This document shows positions 1 to 11,965 of a stretch of DNA of 64,000 bases, one piece after another. The stretch's first letter is position 1; each line of letters opens with the position of its first letter. The notes beneath the pieces are model-generated. The model saw only the letters and a program-made list of their open reading frames with translations. It made no database searches and had not been told where the DNA came from. This DNA comes from Actinidia chinensis (taxonomy: Eukaryota > Streptophyta > Magnoliopsida > Ericales > Actinidiaceae). Location: assembly GCA_009663005.1 (NCBI GenBank), contig CM018913.1, forward strand, positions 303,935 through 367,934. The letters are read 5' to 3'. Position numbers and translations under genes: made by a program.

Positions 1-2793
1 GCGGAGCAAAGGAACATGAGGTCTTATGGCATCCACCAATGCAGCATGAAGAGTTCCCTACTCAACAAAATAGCATATATATATTCATGAGATGATAATG
101 TATCCTTAAGCCTGATTTTCAACCCTTTATTAATGGTGTAACATCCCAGGAACAATACGTTTTATGAACACCAAAAGATGAAAATTTAAGAAAATGCTGC
201 TACTAAATAATTCACCATTGATTATTTCACCTTAGTCGTGCTGTAACACATTGTTAAGTCCCAATCCCAACCTCTTTCTACTCTAGTTTGGGTCACTGCA
301 ATCTAAAAAGGATATTCATAGAACATAGTATCCATAAATATATATGATTCGAAAGAAGACACATGACGGACAACAACAAATTGATGATATTTGAAACACA
401 AACACCCGGATGAGAACGAACACTTTTAGGGGAAGATTTCTAACCTTTGAATGATTTAATGCTGCTTGGATAACATAATTTCCATAGGGATCTTGCATGA
501 TTTGATCTAAACGAGGATTATTTATCAACTCCTGGATAATACAAGATCGGCGTTCTTCTCCTGCATATTTCAGGCATTTTTCAACCACATTACTGCTATA
601 TTTCTGCATGGACAAGTCTCCATAGTTACCCTCCAGTTGGTCAAGAATATCCACCATTGCCCATGGAACATGAATTTCAAAGATAAATTGCACAACATAG
701 TTCCTGTAACAATGCAATTTAAAAATCTAAGCATAAAATCAGAGATGCAATAGGTCTTTCAACAAGTATTGCACTATGTGTTGTTTGGTTCCTTCATTCT
801 TTGAAGGAATTATATACCAGAATCATTCAATAAGTTCCCTGAGTTAGTGTCACATTTAGTTGACGAGAAGTGTTCAGACGGGCGCGCGCCCGTCTGAACA
901 CTTCTCTTTAGTTGACCCTCAAATTCATAGCACACATTTTCGAGTGCTTTATCACGAGTACTTCATGTAAATGGTGATAAGTTGGGAGCCCACATGTACA
1001 TAACCATATATAATAACATAGAGTAGCTGTTTAAGGAATAGAAAAAATAATAGGTGACATACAAATAGTGATGTTAAATATCCGCTGAGGTAAATTAACT
1101 TGAACTTTTACATTGATATAGTTGTGCGATACCTTATTAGTAAGAACTGGTAATGCCTTACCTTGAAAATAAACTACGGTTTTTAAATTCAAAAAATATC
1201 CATAAACTGTAATCTGCTTATTTAATAAGATGCTTTTTGAAGTATATGATATTCCACCTATCACCCAGTCATTCTCGTTGATTCTCTCATCTTGAAGCAA
1301 ATGATATGAGAGGGTTAATTTTATTACTTTACATTGCTCAAGCTACTGGACCTAACAAAACCTTGTATCATCTATTTGTATTGGCCATTGTTCTGCCACC
1401 CTGCTAATAGTGGGGCAATATGTATTGCTTATAAAATCGATGCCAAATGTCTCATGAAAAATTGTTTAAAGACATGTATTCACCTATCCCATAGAAATTT
1501 AATGGAGAAAATAATACAGCACTAACAACACATGAACAAGATAATAAAAGGGCAGAGAAAAAAAATAAGAAAAAGAAGAAAAAGAAAAGAAAAAAATAGT
1601 ACCCAAATTGATCTTGTGAAAGAATCAGTGCATTTGAAGTGATCTCACTGATCAGAAGATGCCTATGCTCACCATCAGAACGGTCAAGGCACTTTTGAAG
1701 CACGCAACAGCCATGACGGTCTGTTGCTAGTTCAACACAGTTACCAATTGCAGCTTCAAAAAGAAACTGCAGAAAATATCATCACCATAGATGTTAAAAT
1801 TTTCATGATAAAAGTAATGCTAAGGATGGTTTAATGCATCAATTAGTGAATGGTTGAACATAAGTAAATCAGTGTAGAAGTGTCCAGAAAATCAAGAAGA
1901 AGAAAGCATTACATATCATAATTTTTTTAACGTAAGATATTCCAAGAGATTCTGATGGAGAAAAAAAATTACTCATTGCCTAAAATATTGAAGTCATCTT
2001 AGACTTTACAAGTGATGCATTAGAATATACATCGGTTGTGGGATTAAGTTGATTTAGGCATTATTCATTGATTAATCATTCCTCTGCTATTTACATTAGA
2101 TTTATTTCAATCACTGTGGCTTAGTTCAACTCCATCAGCTTCTGCTAGGGTAAAGGAGTAGAGTTGATAGTTAGGTAGCCAGCCATCAAGGAATGATTTC
2201 TTTGGATCCCTTATGAACATGAATTGAAACATGAATATTAATATTTCCTTCTGCATTGGCAGTTCTCTTCAGCAACACCTTTGCATTCAGGATAAGTAAT
2301 TTTAGGTTATTTCCAATAACTCATATGTTTTTCATTTAAATACTAACCTTAACTACAGAAAAAGACCAAACATCTTGGGCGTTTATGGATATTACTACAT
2401 CAAACATGTCAAACGTAATTCATACTTAAACTATGGAACAACTGGCTTTTTTGAAGTTAGACCTTTTTTCACATACGCAATATCATTGATTCTTAAATTG
2501 TAAGCAAATTAACATATATGCATACTGTGCATCTGTTCATGCTCCTTACCTCACAATATTCAGGCGATAAATACTGTAAACATCTTTGTGCAACATGGTT
2601 TCCATTCATGTTCTTTGTCACAGTAACTATACCAGGCTTCAGTGAAGAAACAACCATGGAAAACTGCTCTGGAGTCTTAAGGGTTTCAATGATCTTCTGG
2701 ACAGCTCGAGTCCTGTGTTCATAAGAACAACTAAGCCGGTGCTGAAAATATCAAAAGAAGCAAAAAAAGCAACAAATACCAAAAGGGACAAGC

Positions 2794-2849
<56 letters not shown>

Positions 2850-4488
2850 ACCCGTGCATATCACATGAAATCCTAACAAGATCCCCGCATTTCCTAGTGA
2901 TAACACGAAGTATCTGCATCCGTTGAGCCTCATTACACACTTCAAGCAGCTTCTGGACAAGGTAATTCCCAAAAGGATCCGTCATGAGCTCAATAATATG
3001 CACGATAATCTCAGAAAAATCTTTTCAACATCTTCTAGGGTACCCTCGGTAAATTTCCTCTGCAATAAGGTCGCACCACATGTATTGTGCCTTTGGCCAT
3101 GAATATATTCTACCAGCAATTTCATCAAACAGAGTTGAACTGTGGCAGTGGTCTTGGACTATTATTATGTTTCAGATCATGACTAACGGGCAACAAACCT
3201 CGCGAGCTCACACTATCTAAATGGAATGCAGCATTGGAATCAGGCAGACTTTGATGGTAGTGACCATTTGAGAAGACTCTTCCACTTTGGTTTGCATTAG
3301 CAAGTAATTCATTTCCCACAAAGGAGCCAAATTTGACAGATCTGAGAGAATTCAATCCTTGTGATTTCATTAAAATCTTCTCGGGATAAGTCTGCTTCCC
3401 CACTTTGTCTAAAACTTGCGTTTTATTGAAATCAGTGGAAGAAAGGGCATGATTAGATAGATGTATATTCCTTGAAACCATAACCTTATTCCGCACAGCC
3501 TCTTGATTAGAGAGTTCAAGATGGTTAGAGATTGGTGATTGATTACATGGCTGCAGTAGGTTCTGACTCATTATCCTAGCCACCACATTACCATTTGATC
3601 GAATTGGCTGCTGAGCTTCCAACCGCTGGTTCCTGAGCTGCTGCATATACAGGTATTGCTTATGCATCCTGTAGAATTGTTCCTCTTCCATTGGCCTCCA
3701 GGTAACATGAGGCTGGCTTAGTTGTGAATGTAAATAAGGGAGTTGAGACTGGGTATCCATAAAGTATTGTCGTTGATCAGAAAATACCGGTAATTCCACT
3801 CCTTGGATGGGCATATTAGAGAAGAACTGATAACCGGGCACCCCGTGAGTGAACAGATAAGAGTCAGAAAAATTCTCAATTGGTTGGCGATAACCAACTG
3901 GCCTTTTTTGAATTCTTGAACATTGGGCCTAAACGGATTTGAACTTTCTTGGAAACCATTTTTTGCACCAAACATTTCAAAACTGTTGGATGAATTATTC
4001 AGCGATTGGAAAGTGGGAACAAACATTGCCTGAGAATCCACATTAGAAGTCAGTTTCGTGACGCCATTTGGGTACGACCCATTGAACATAATAGAATGAT
4101 TTTGAAAGGATTTAAAATCAACGAATGGAGATCTTGCAGCTCCTATCGTTGCCCGTTCATTGAAGCTCAATTCCGCAAAAGCAGATGTCAAGGACTGATC
4201 ATCAGGCAGATTTGGTTCTTCTTCTTGGACGCTCTGGATGTGTGGTTGCGGAATTTTGCTTACAGACAATTTGACTGTGTCCAAACTCCCATCATTCTCA
4301 AGTTTCTCACTGACTGTGCCATTTGAGGGAAATGTCAAGCTCTCATCCATTGACACCCTTTTCAAGTCCTTGGAAAAATCGATCCGTCCAGATTCCTCAG
4401 TATTAGGAGCACCAGAAGTAACATTTGGAATCTCACCCAGTAGCTTCTCAAATTCATCAACCTCCAGTTCGTTAATTCCCTTTTCCAT
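1..4488 (-). CDS. APUM12: Pumilio/PUF RNA-binding protein, APUM12-like, 3' end cut by window
   Basis: PUF proteins bind UGU-containing motifs in 3' UTRs and control mRNA decay or translation in the cytoplasm. Spliced by eye the exons are 4488-2852, 2712-2550, 1766-1603, 703-445 and 57-1, and the last runs off the window. The first exon opens MEKGINELEVDEFEKLLGEI and encodes a long Ser/Asn/Gln-rich N-terminal region. The PUF repeats follow, with core motifs CGATLLQ (R1), NYLVQ (R2), TRAVQ (R3), NHVAQ (R4), CCVLQ (R5), NYVVQ (R6), SNVVE (R7) and NYVIQ (R8). The last visible exon (GTLHAALVDAIRPHVP) is the usual C-terminal cap. Exon 1 does not stay in one frame: a base is missing at the A6 run 3904-3909, one is extra at 3127-3129 giving a stop, and bases are missing near 3106, 3078 and 3014-3018. 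The rest is well conserved, so sequence error is more likely than decay. The family is certain; APUM12 rests on resemblance and on the CPN60B neighbour. Confidence 0.88.
865..906. mobile_element. 42-bp perfect palindrome flanked by 10-bp direct repeats
   Basis: Bases 865-885 are the exact reverse complement of 886-906, GC-rich at the centre (GGGCGCGCGCCC). The palindrome is bracketed by TTTAGTTGAC at 855-864 and again at 907-916, which looks like a 10-bp target-site duplication. It lies in a PUF intron. A duplication of that size fits a Mutator-like insertion reduced to its terminal repeats. There is no internal sequence, so class assignment is inference. Confidence 0.6.
2794..2848. repeat. 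Compound (GT)n(GA)n microsatellite at a PUF splice donor
   Basis: On the plus strand a GT run is followed directly by a GA run. On the gene strand the intron that begins at 2851 therefore reads GTG followed at once by a long CT run and then a CA run. Confidence 0.9.
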
Positions 4489-5326
4489 CTGGTGAATGTC
4501 GCAAAATTAAAGAGTCTCTCTTCAACAAATAAAGCAAGCTATATACGGGGCAATGTAGATCCCAAGAAATCGACCTTCAATGCGACAACATTCTGTGTCC
4601 TGAAAACCAGGCATCATGTGGTATACAGTTTATGGTACATGAATTCTGATCAAAACCATTAAACAAACTCAACATCAACGTGAACAACTTAATTCACAAT
4701 TTTCAGAGTAGTAGCATTCATACTGTCCGTGACCCAAAGAGAAGAGAAAGAAGGATTCACATTCTGAAATTTCAAAAACTCCAAAATATGCTTTCCAAAC
4801 AGAATTTTCCGAGAAATTCAAAACCAATGACGATTGTCTCCAAACTGCAAAATATATCAATTTGGTAAGACAAAAGCTAAACCGAGATCATTCTTCATCT
4901 AATGAAGCTATAAATTGCATAAACTAATCTTTCGAATCTCCCAACCCATAATCTTTAGAACCCCAGTCTAATCATGATGGACCGAGTCTTAATATAAGTT
5001 TTCTTGATTTCCACGTCCAAAAAGAATAAACTATAAAAAAAGGAAGCTACCCAGAACCAATAAGATGGGAAAGAAACACATATCCAATAAATAAACCCAG
5101 GAAATGAAATACTCGTTGCAATTGAATCCATTCATCCAATGTATGAAAACCCAGATTTTTAACAATCCAATTCAAAATCGTGAGAAATTTGAATCCGAAA
5201 ATGTCCAAAAATTAACAGACAAAAAGACCCATTTCGGAGGACAGAAGATCGATCAAATAGGATCCGTCCAATGAGTGGTAAATAGTGATAAAGACAAAAA
5301 ACAATGTCGATGAATAACATACATAC
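4489..5326 (-). other. Probable 5' UTR intron of the PUF gene
   Basis: The PUF start codon is immediately preceded by CAG, which is a good splice acceptor. Upstream on the minus strand CTGG|GTATGT at 5330-5321 is a good donor. Many plant PUF genes have a 5' UTR intron. No conserved coding sequence is visible inside. This is inference from splice motifs only. Confidence 0.5.
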
Positions 5327-7814
5327 CCAGTGATCGTAATGCCGGCACTAGATACAATACGATGAAGAATCCATAGCACCAATGGGAATTGAAAAGAGGG
5401 GTTTTGGAGTAATTTAGGAAAGAATGCAGAGAGAGAGAGAGAGAGCACTAGTGAGAGGCGGCGTGCAGAAGAAGGGGGAGAGGCAATCAAAGGAGTGAAG
5501 AGAGAGAAAGAGGGGAGAGCATTAGCATTGGCATTGGCATTGGGCATTGGGCATATATGAGGAGTATGTGACCGTGCCATACACACAATACAAACACCAA
5601 ACAACATACCACCCACTAGAAAGCAAAGCAAAGCAAAGCAATTCCCATTCCATACCCCCCATGCAATGCAATGCAATCCACGCGTCTCTTTCCTGTTTTT
5701 TTCCTCTCCTCTTCTCTTTGTTTGGTTTGTTTTTGGTCTTTGGTCATCCATTTTGTATGATCTTCCGTTTAGTAATAAATTAAATTATTATTATTATTGT
5801 CAACATAAGCTTCTTTTGACACTTTTATATTTGTACTTAAAAACTATATTATAGGATGGGTCACTAATTCCACTCTTATGCAGAGGCCACATAGCTTTAG
5901 ATGCCTGGAAGAAGAAAATGTAAATGTGGTAATAGCATCTTCCTTTATGTCCAGACGAAAATGCCAACAGAATCCCAAGATTAAAAACAGTAATAAAAGG
6001 TTAGAGTATTGGGGGATAATTATTTTTTATTCGGGTTATTTTTATTTTTAGTAATTTTTTTTAACTTTTGATCAAAAAAATTTTTACTTATCCATTTCAA
6101 CTTCATTAGAGAAATTGAAAATAAAATTATTGTTATTACTTTACAAAAAGCTAGTGGCTTTTTGTAAAGTAAAAAAGACAACCGAAAATCTTGACCAAAA
6201 ATTAAAATAATCCAGAAAAAATCTATTCTAACCTAGGACTGATTGTATGACTAAAATTGGTTGGACACAGAAGAGCATGATTTTCTAGCCACGGGAGATT
6301 TAATTCCAATATAAATTTAGCTCCATCCTCAATTTAATTCAGCATGGGATAAGGAGTAGGACTCAAATATCATACTCACAATTTATTCCGAGATTAGAAA
6401 ACCTACCTCTCCCTTATCAGATTAGAATATTCCCTCCTATAGATTGCAGTTTCAATTCCACCACGAAACGTGAAATAAGCCAATTTATTTCAAAATAAAT
6501 CTAATATTATCCTAGCTAATCCCATAATAAGTAAATCCTAAACAAGTGTTATTAGATGTTTAATTTACTTGAGATCCATGTTAAATAGCAGTATCACAAA
6601 CGTACGCATATAATTAGGATTTAGATGATATCGGATAGTATAAGTCGTTATATTAATAATAATATATTGCAAAATCCTATTGTGTATCAACGGGATGCTA
6701 AAAAACTGAAAAGTTTTGGTATCCAAGCATCTTATGTTTTCAAAGTACAACTGATTTTTAATTTAACAGATGAAAAAGATTGTTAAAGACAAACAATCTA
6801 AAAAGAAAAAATCCATATTATGCTAACCTATGCTAGGCCTTGTTTTTTTGTTTTTTTTTGCATTTGAAAACGTTATACAAGCTTTTGACATTATAAAAGC
6901 ATGATAAAACAGGGCATTTATTATGACTATGCGTTATGGTGTGCTAAAAGTACAATTTTCACGTTAAGTACTTTTTTCCCTTTTTCCTTTCTACCAAATA
7001 GCTAGTAAAATATTTGCATCAGAAGTTAATTTATTTTTGCTACACTCAATTTTTTTGTCTTTTATAAGATAAAATTATCTAAATATCTTAGTTTTTATAC
7101 TTTTCTAAATTATTTTTGCTTAAATGTAGAACTCTTTTAAAAAACATTTCGGTAAATTTTTCCTAAAAATGACCAACAAAACAAAAAAAGGGAGTGCAAT
7201 TAAAAAAAAAAGGTCTAGCTAGTAATTACCGTATGTGGTAGTTATTATCCATAACAAATTTGTCAGTTAAGCACATTTAAGTATTTATTCACTTTGGTCC
7301 CTAGCCGTTTTCAAAGCATCCTTGAATGGTCCATGTTCATTGAATCGACCTGCTAACAGTCTCATGAGTTGTCATTATGATGGAAAAAGTGTCCTAATAG
7401 GAAGAGTCCTACGAAACTTCCGCACAGTTTAAAAGCCTTCAAGTTTTTAGTCATTTTCATGCCCATCAAGACCAAGGGGAGCTTTCAATAGCACTTCCCA
7501 TAATAATTGACATAATAATTTCACAGATTTTGCTAATGACACATTATTTAAATTTATAATCTCTTCTGCTCAGCTGTTTGGTTTAGGGTAGGGAAGGGAA
7601 ACCGTAGCATGCCAGTTCAAGAAAATCAGAAACATGAAAATTTTATTTTGCACTCAGTTCAATATCACTGCAATTTGCTACACGCCGCACTCCAACAAGC
7701 TAATCTCACCGGAACTCATGCTTCCTAAATAAGGGCTCTTTTCCAGCATTTTGTAACTGCCAAAGTTGCTGTTGGATAGTGGTTCGAGTTTGTCCCGCAA
7801 ACTCCTGCAATGGT
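5327..7814. other. PUF upstream region and intergenic spacer to CPN60B
   Basis: About 5327-5760 holds the likely 5' UTR and promoter of the PUF gene. It is rich in GA on the plus strand (CT on the transcribed sense), with short GCATTG and AAGCA repeats. From 5760 to 7814 the DNA is AT-rich with no credible coding sequence. It contains one short perfect hairpin and a stretch resembling a repeat near 35.9 kb. Confidence 0.6.
6137..6171. repeat. Short perfect hairpin, 15-bp arms
   Basis: TACTTTACAAAAAGC at 6137-6151 is the reverse complement of 6157-6171, with a 5-base loop TAGTG. It is intergenic between the PUF gene and CPN60B. It could be a relic of a small inverted-repeat element; no function is evident. 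Confidence 0.6.
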
Positions 7815-10800
7815 TTAGTATCCATATCCTGAATTGTCCATGGGGTTGCCAGCAGCTACTGGTTCAGGCTCTTTGATCTCAACCACCACACAATCTGACA
7901 TCAAGAATGTTTTCGCCACAGAGGCTGCATGTTCCAAGCAACATCTGACCACCTGAATCACCACAATATCAGAGTTCTCAGGTCAGTGGAAATAACTTTT
8001 CAACATGAATCCAGTAACCTAACAAAAATGCAATCGAAATTGTCATCTAAAAACAATAGAACTAACCCCAGCAAACAACAAATGGAAACAATGCATAGAG
8101 AAGACACTGTTCCTTAGAAATAGTCAAGGGAATCAAAATCTATGAGCATGTATCTGTGTTCTACCAGAACATATAATTCAAAACAATTGCATCTTTTAAG
8201 ATTGGAAGAAGAGTCCACGGCAATGAAGAAGTCATGGCAATGCAGAGGACATTATATGCGTATTAAAAAGATCTGCTCCCATATTTACCATCCTTCTACG
8301 AATATTTTAATAGCATCCTGTCTTAGCATACAATAATGCGCAATATCATAAAGAATAGGGCCAAATTACACTTTACAGGCCCCATTGAACTATGGCCCGG
8401 CATTACTTTACCACCTTAAACTAAAAAATGCTAAAAATTACGACCAGAATATGAATATGAATATGAATATGAATTTGAATTATGATACTGGAAAGGTAAA
8501 AACATAGAGATGTTTTTAGTTCAGAGATGTATAGCGACACTAAGTAATAGTTCAAGGAACTAAAGTGCAGTTTGCCCAAAGTTCGATTTGCCACAACTGA
8601 CCTTGGTTGGATCAATTATTCCAGCAGCCATTAAATCCTCGTATTTTCCAGTTGCGGCATTGTATCCATATTTTGGGTTATCACTGGAGAGCACCTGCAG
8701 AGGAAATAACAAAATGTCATCCTTAAAATATACCAAATATATCATGAACACTGACAACACTTTCTCAAAATATCCTTAGATGTGTACCTTCTCACTGACA
8801 ACACTTCCATTAACACCAGCATTCTTGGCTATTAACTTCAGGGGGTAACTCAAAGCCCTCTTAACTATATCTGCTCCAACCTGCAGCCCACTCTTTTAAT
8901 TAGAAAAAATTATACTGCAACCAAGAATAATATCGTAAGAATCCGAATGTACAATTGTCATATAAGTTGCGGAACCATACTGCAACCAAGAATAATATCG
9001 TAAGAATCCGAATGTACAATTGTCATATAAGTTGCGGGTTCCGCAACTTATATGACACTAATTATAGGAACTCCTATAATACCTTGAAATATAACAAGTC
9101 TAAAAGAAAAAAGGAAAAAAACCCTCTATAGGCATCATTGTTGCACCAATATAGGAAAAACATTTTCCCTATTGAGGGTAATGGTAAAGTAGAGGAAGCT
9201 CGAACTCAACATGTGTTAAAATGTTAAGAGAAGACATGGTCACTTGGAGTTAACTTGACACCCCTATATAAGAATAGAGAAGGAAAACAAATACCTTTTC
9301 CTCATCATTATCAAGGTTCTCCTTGATGGCATCAACTCTTGATGCAAGCCTCAACAATGTGCATCCACCACCAACAACAATGCCTTCTTCAACAGCTGCC
9401 TGAAAATCCATTTCAATGCCACTGTTAGATGCTATTATCATGTTGCCAACATATCTGATCTTTAAGTAAACTGAACTTTTCACAAGGAACTTGCCTTTGT
9501 TGCATTAAGAGCATCTTCTACTCTCAATTTCTTCTCTTTCAGCTCTGTCTCAGTTTGTGCTCCAACCTTCAAATTTGATTGGAATAAGTATGCATAACAT
9601 AGTCAAAAGTTATCAAGCTTCAAGTGATCAAACTACATGATAAATGGTTACCTGAATGACAGCAACACCTCCAGACAGTTTTGCGATTCTTTCATTAAGT
9701 TTTTCCTTTTCATAGCTTTGTTCTGCAACCTGCTCATATAACAATGCATGGTAAGCATTTGGCATGCGCGCACCTGCACCCACACACCCACACCCACAGA
9801 GAGAGAGAGAGAGAGAGAGAGACCTCTATAAGGTTTTTAATCTGGACAACACGTTTATTTACTGCATCCTGAGTGCTTCCATCACCAACAATGGTCGTTG
9901 AATCCTTGGTAAGCACAACCTTAGCAGCATGGCCAAGAACTTCTTTATCAGCTTTGTCTAAGGTAAGTCCTACCTCATCTCTGATCACAGTCCCTATATG
10001 CCAGGAATACAAAATCTTTTAATAAACAAGACGAGGAAATAAGCATATAAAAAAAACTCCTGTTTACATTTGTGAAAAGAGAAACTATATAGGCAAAATT
10101 GATATTGAACAATGCAAGTTATGTATGCAAGAAAATGAATACAGCAGCTAAAAGAATGAACTATGACCTCCAGTCAGAATGGCCATGTCATCAAGGTACT
10201 GGCTCTTTCTTTCCCCAAAACCAGGAGCTTTCAATGCTGCAATTTTCAGTGCCCCTCTAAGCTTGTTCACAACGAGAGTTGCCAAAGCTTCTTGCTCAAT
10301 ATCTTCTGCAACTACCACAATTGGGTAAGCGCCTCTAATAGCATCTTCCAATACATTAATAAGATCCCTTGCATTTGTTATTTTCTTGTCAACCAGCAGT
10401 AACTGCATTGAACCAAAACAGAGCATATAGACAAAATCAATATTCATCCACTAGATAAATCAAAAAAAGAAGGTGCACTACTTCACAAGTGTAAGAAATA
10501 TAACAAGCATTCCTACCTTGCAGTTCTCATATTCAACAACCATTTTCTCACTATCAGTGACAAAGTAAGGTGAGATATAACCACGCTCAAATTGCATTCC
10601 TTCGACAACATAGAGGCTGTTCTCGGCACTTTTTCCCTCTTCAAGGGTCACCACACCCTTACGACCAATGTACTCATGGCTTCAGCTATAATATTTCTAT
10701 TTCAAGTTTCCAGACTAACGCCAGCGAAACATCTGCTAGCTCGCTTCTTCAACCTGCAATTTTGTATGAAGTTAGTAAATCCTAGAGGACCTAGACTATT

Positions 10801-11965
10801 ATAACAGAATGTGGAAAAAAAATCAAGCTTTTCATTGAAGATTATCCAAAAAGAAGAATTTCTACAGCTGCATTTATAGCTCGCATTTCCCCTTTTGCGA
10901 GGTTACTTTCCTTACCTCTTTTGACATCAGTTTAAGCTCACTGACCAAAGCTTTTGCGGTCTTCTCAATGCCTCTGGTGATCAGAACAGGATTTGCACCA
11001 GCTGCAACCACCTGAAAAAGTAATAACACTCAGCAATATAGATAATGACATGACCACTCTTGTTGAAGTACTCGTGGATTTCCAAAAAGTTGAACATCAT
11101 GAAATTTCACACTAACCTTGACACCTTCAGCAATAAGACCTTGTGCAAGAACAACAGATGTTGTTGTCCCATCTCCAGCCAAGTCATTGGTCTTTGCAGC
11201 TGCTTGTCTGACCAATTTAGCACCAATGTTCTCGACTGGATCTTCCAATTCAACCTAAAAGAAACAGAAACCCAGTTGTAAATATTTTAGGGCCCCAATT
11301 ACAGAAATTAGTTTGATTGTGTGACAGAAGTTAATGTGAATTCTTCTATAGAAAATTTACAATATTCAGATTGTAAAAATTATATGAACTGGGAGATAAT
11401 TGCAACCTCCACAAGAAGGTTGAAGTACATAAACTGCATAAGATAATTCGGTTATGAAGGGTAGTCATAAAAAAAATCCTTGAAGTCATATCGGTAGAGA
11501 ACATGTACCTCTTTGGCCACCGTAACACCATCATTAACAATTTTTGGGGACCCATATTTACTCTCTAGAACAACATTTCGACCCTTTGGACCAAGCGTAA
11601 CCCCAACAAGATCTGCAAGCTTGTTCACACCATTCTGTCACATAAAGGAAGAGTATCTTTAGTAATGATGTGCACATAAACGATCACTTCAATACAAAAT
11701 CAAAACTCCTTATTGAGATACTCACTTGCAGCTTCTTAATAGCCGACCCATCCTTGTTGAAATATAAATCCTTTGCCATTGCAGTTATTCTTGGAGAACG
11801 TGTTCTCCGGAGAACAACATTTTGTCTCCTACCAAATGATCTTGAAGATATGGAACCAAAAGAAGATGATTTATTCAAAGAAGACCCAAGTTTCCTATCT
11901 GTCACACAGGTGCCAGGTGCGGCTAAGGAACCAACCGAAGATGAGGCAATGAATGTTGACGCCAT
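7815..11965 (-). CDS. CPN60B: Chloroplast chaperonin 60 subunit beta (RuBisCO-binding protein beta)
   Basis: This subunit of the plastid Cpn60 folding chamber folds RuBisCO large subunit and other stromal proteins with ATP and Cpn20/Cpn10. Thirteen exons splice by eye: 11965-11726, 11634-11509, 11254-11117, 11011-10916, 10753-10517, 10402-10168, 9993-9824, 9729-9652, 9566-9495, 9399-9295, 8880-8788, 8694-8602 and 7952-7815. About 606 codons result. The first ~53 residues are a Ser/Arg-rich transit peptide, and the mature part starts near [17 protein letters not shown]. Chaperonin signatures seen are [28 protein letters not shown] and GGGCTLLRL. The C-terminus is [10 protein letters not shown]. 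Exon 5 is 237 nt where the conserved protein needs 243 by my alignment; it has lost six single bases between about 10660 and 10753. All other exons are intact, so sequencing error is likely. The intron after exon 9 has a GC donor. Confidence 0.93.
8912..9057. repeat. 65-bp tandem duplication ending in a hairpin, CPN60B intron
   Basis: A unit starting ATACTGCAACCAAGAATAAT occurs at 8912 and again at 8977, and the copies are essentially identical. The second copy ends in TGTCATATAAGTTGCGG (9021-9037), which after three bases is followed by its exact reverse complement (9041-9057). The structure lies in the intron between CPN60B exons 10 and 11. Confidence 0.85.
9799..9822. repeat. (GA)n microsatellite directly at a CPN60B splice donor
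   Basis: On the gene strand exon 7 ends at 9824 and the intron starts GTCTCTCTCT, so a CT run begins inside the 5' splice site. A GTGGGTGTGGGTG stretch follows. Confidence 0.85.

Noticed and set aside
2639..2972. Minus-strand frames rich in SLSLSL and HTHTHT
   Set aside because: These are translations of the GT/GA microsatellite in the PUF intron; only the flanking parts that belong to the PUF exons are real.
6137..6171. Hairpin as a microRNA precursor or terminator
   Set aside because: The stem of 15 bp is too short for a plant precursor, and intrinsic terminators are not expected in nuclear DNA.
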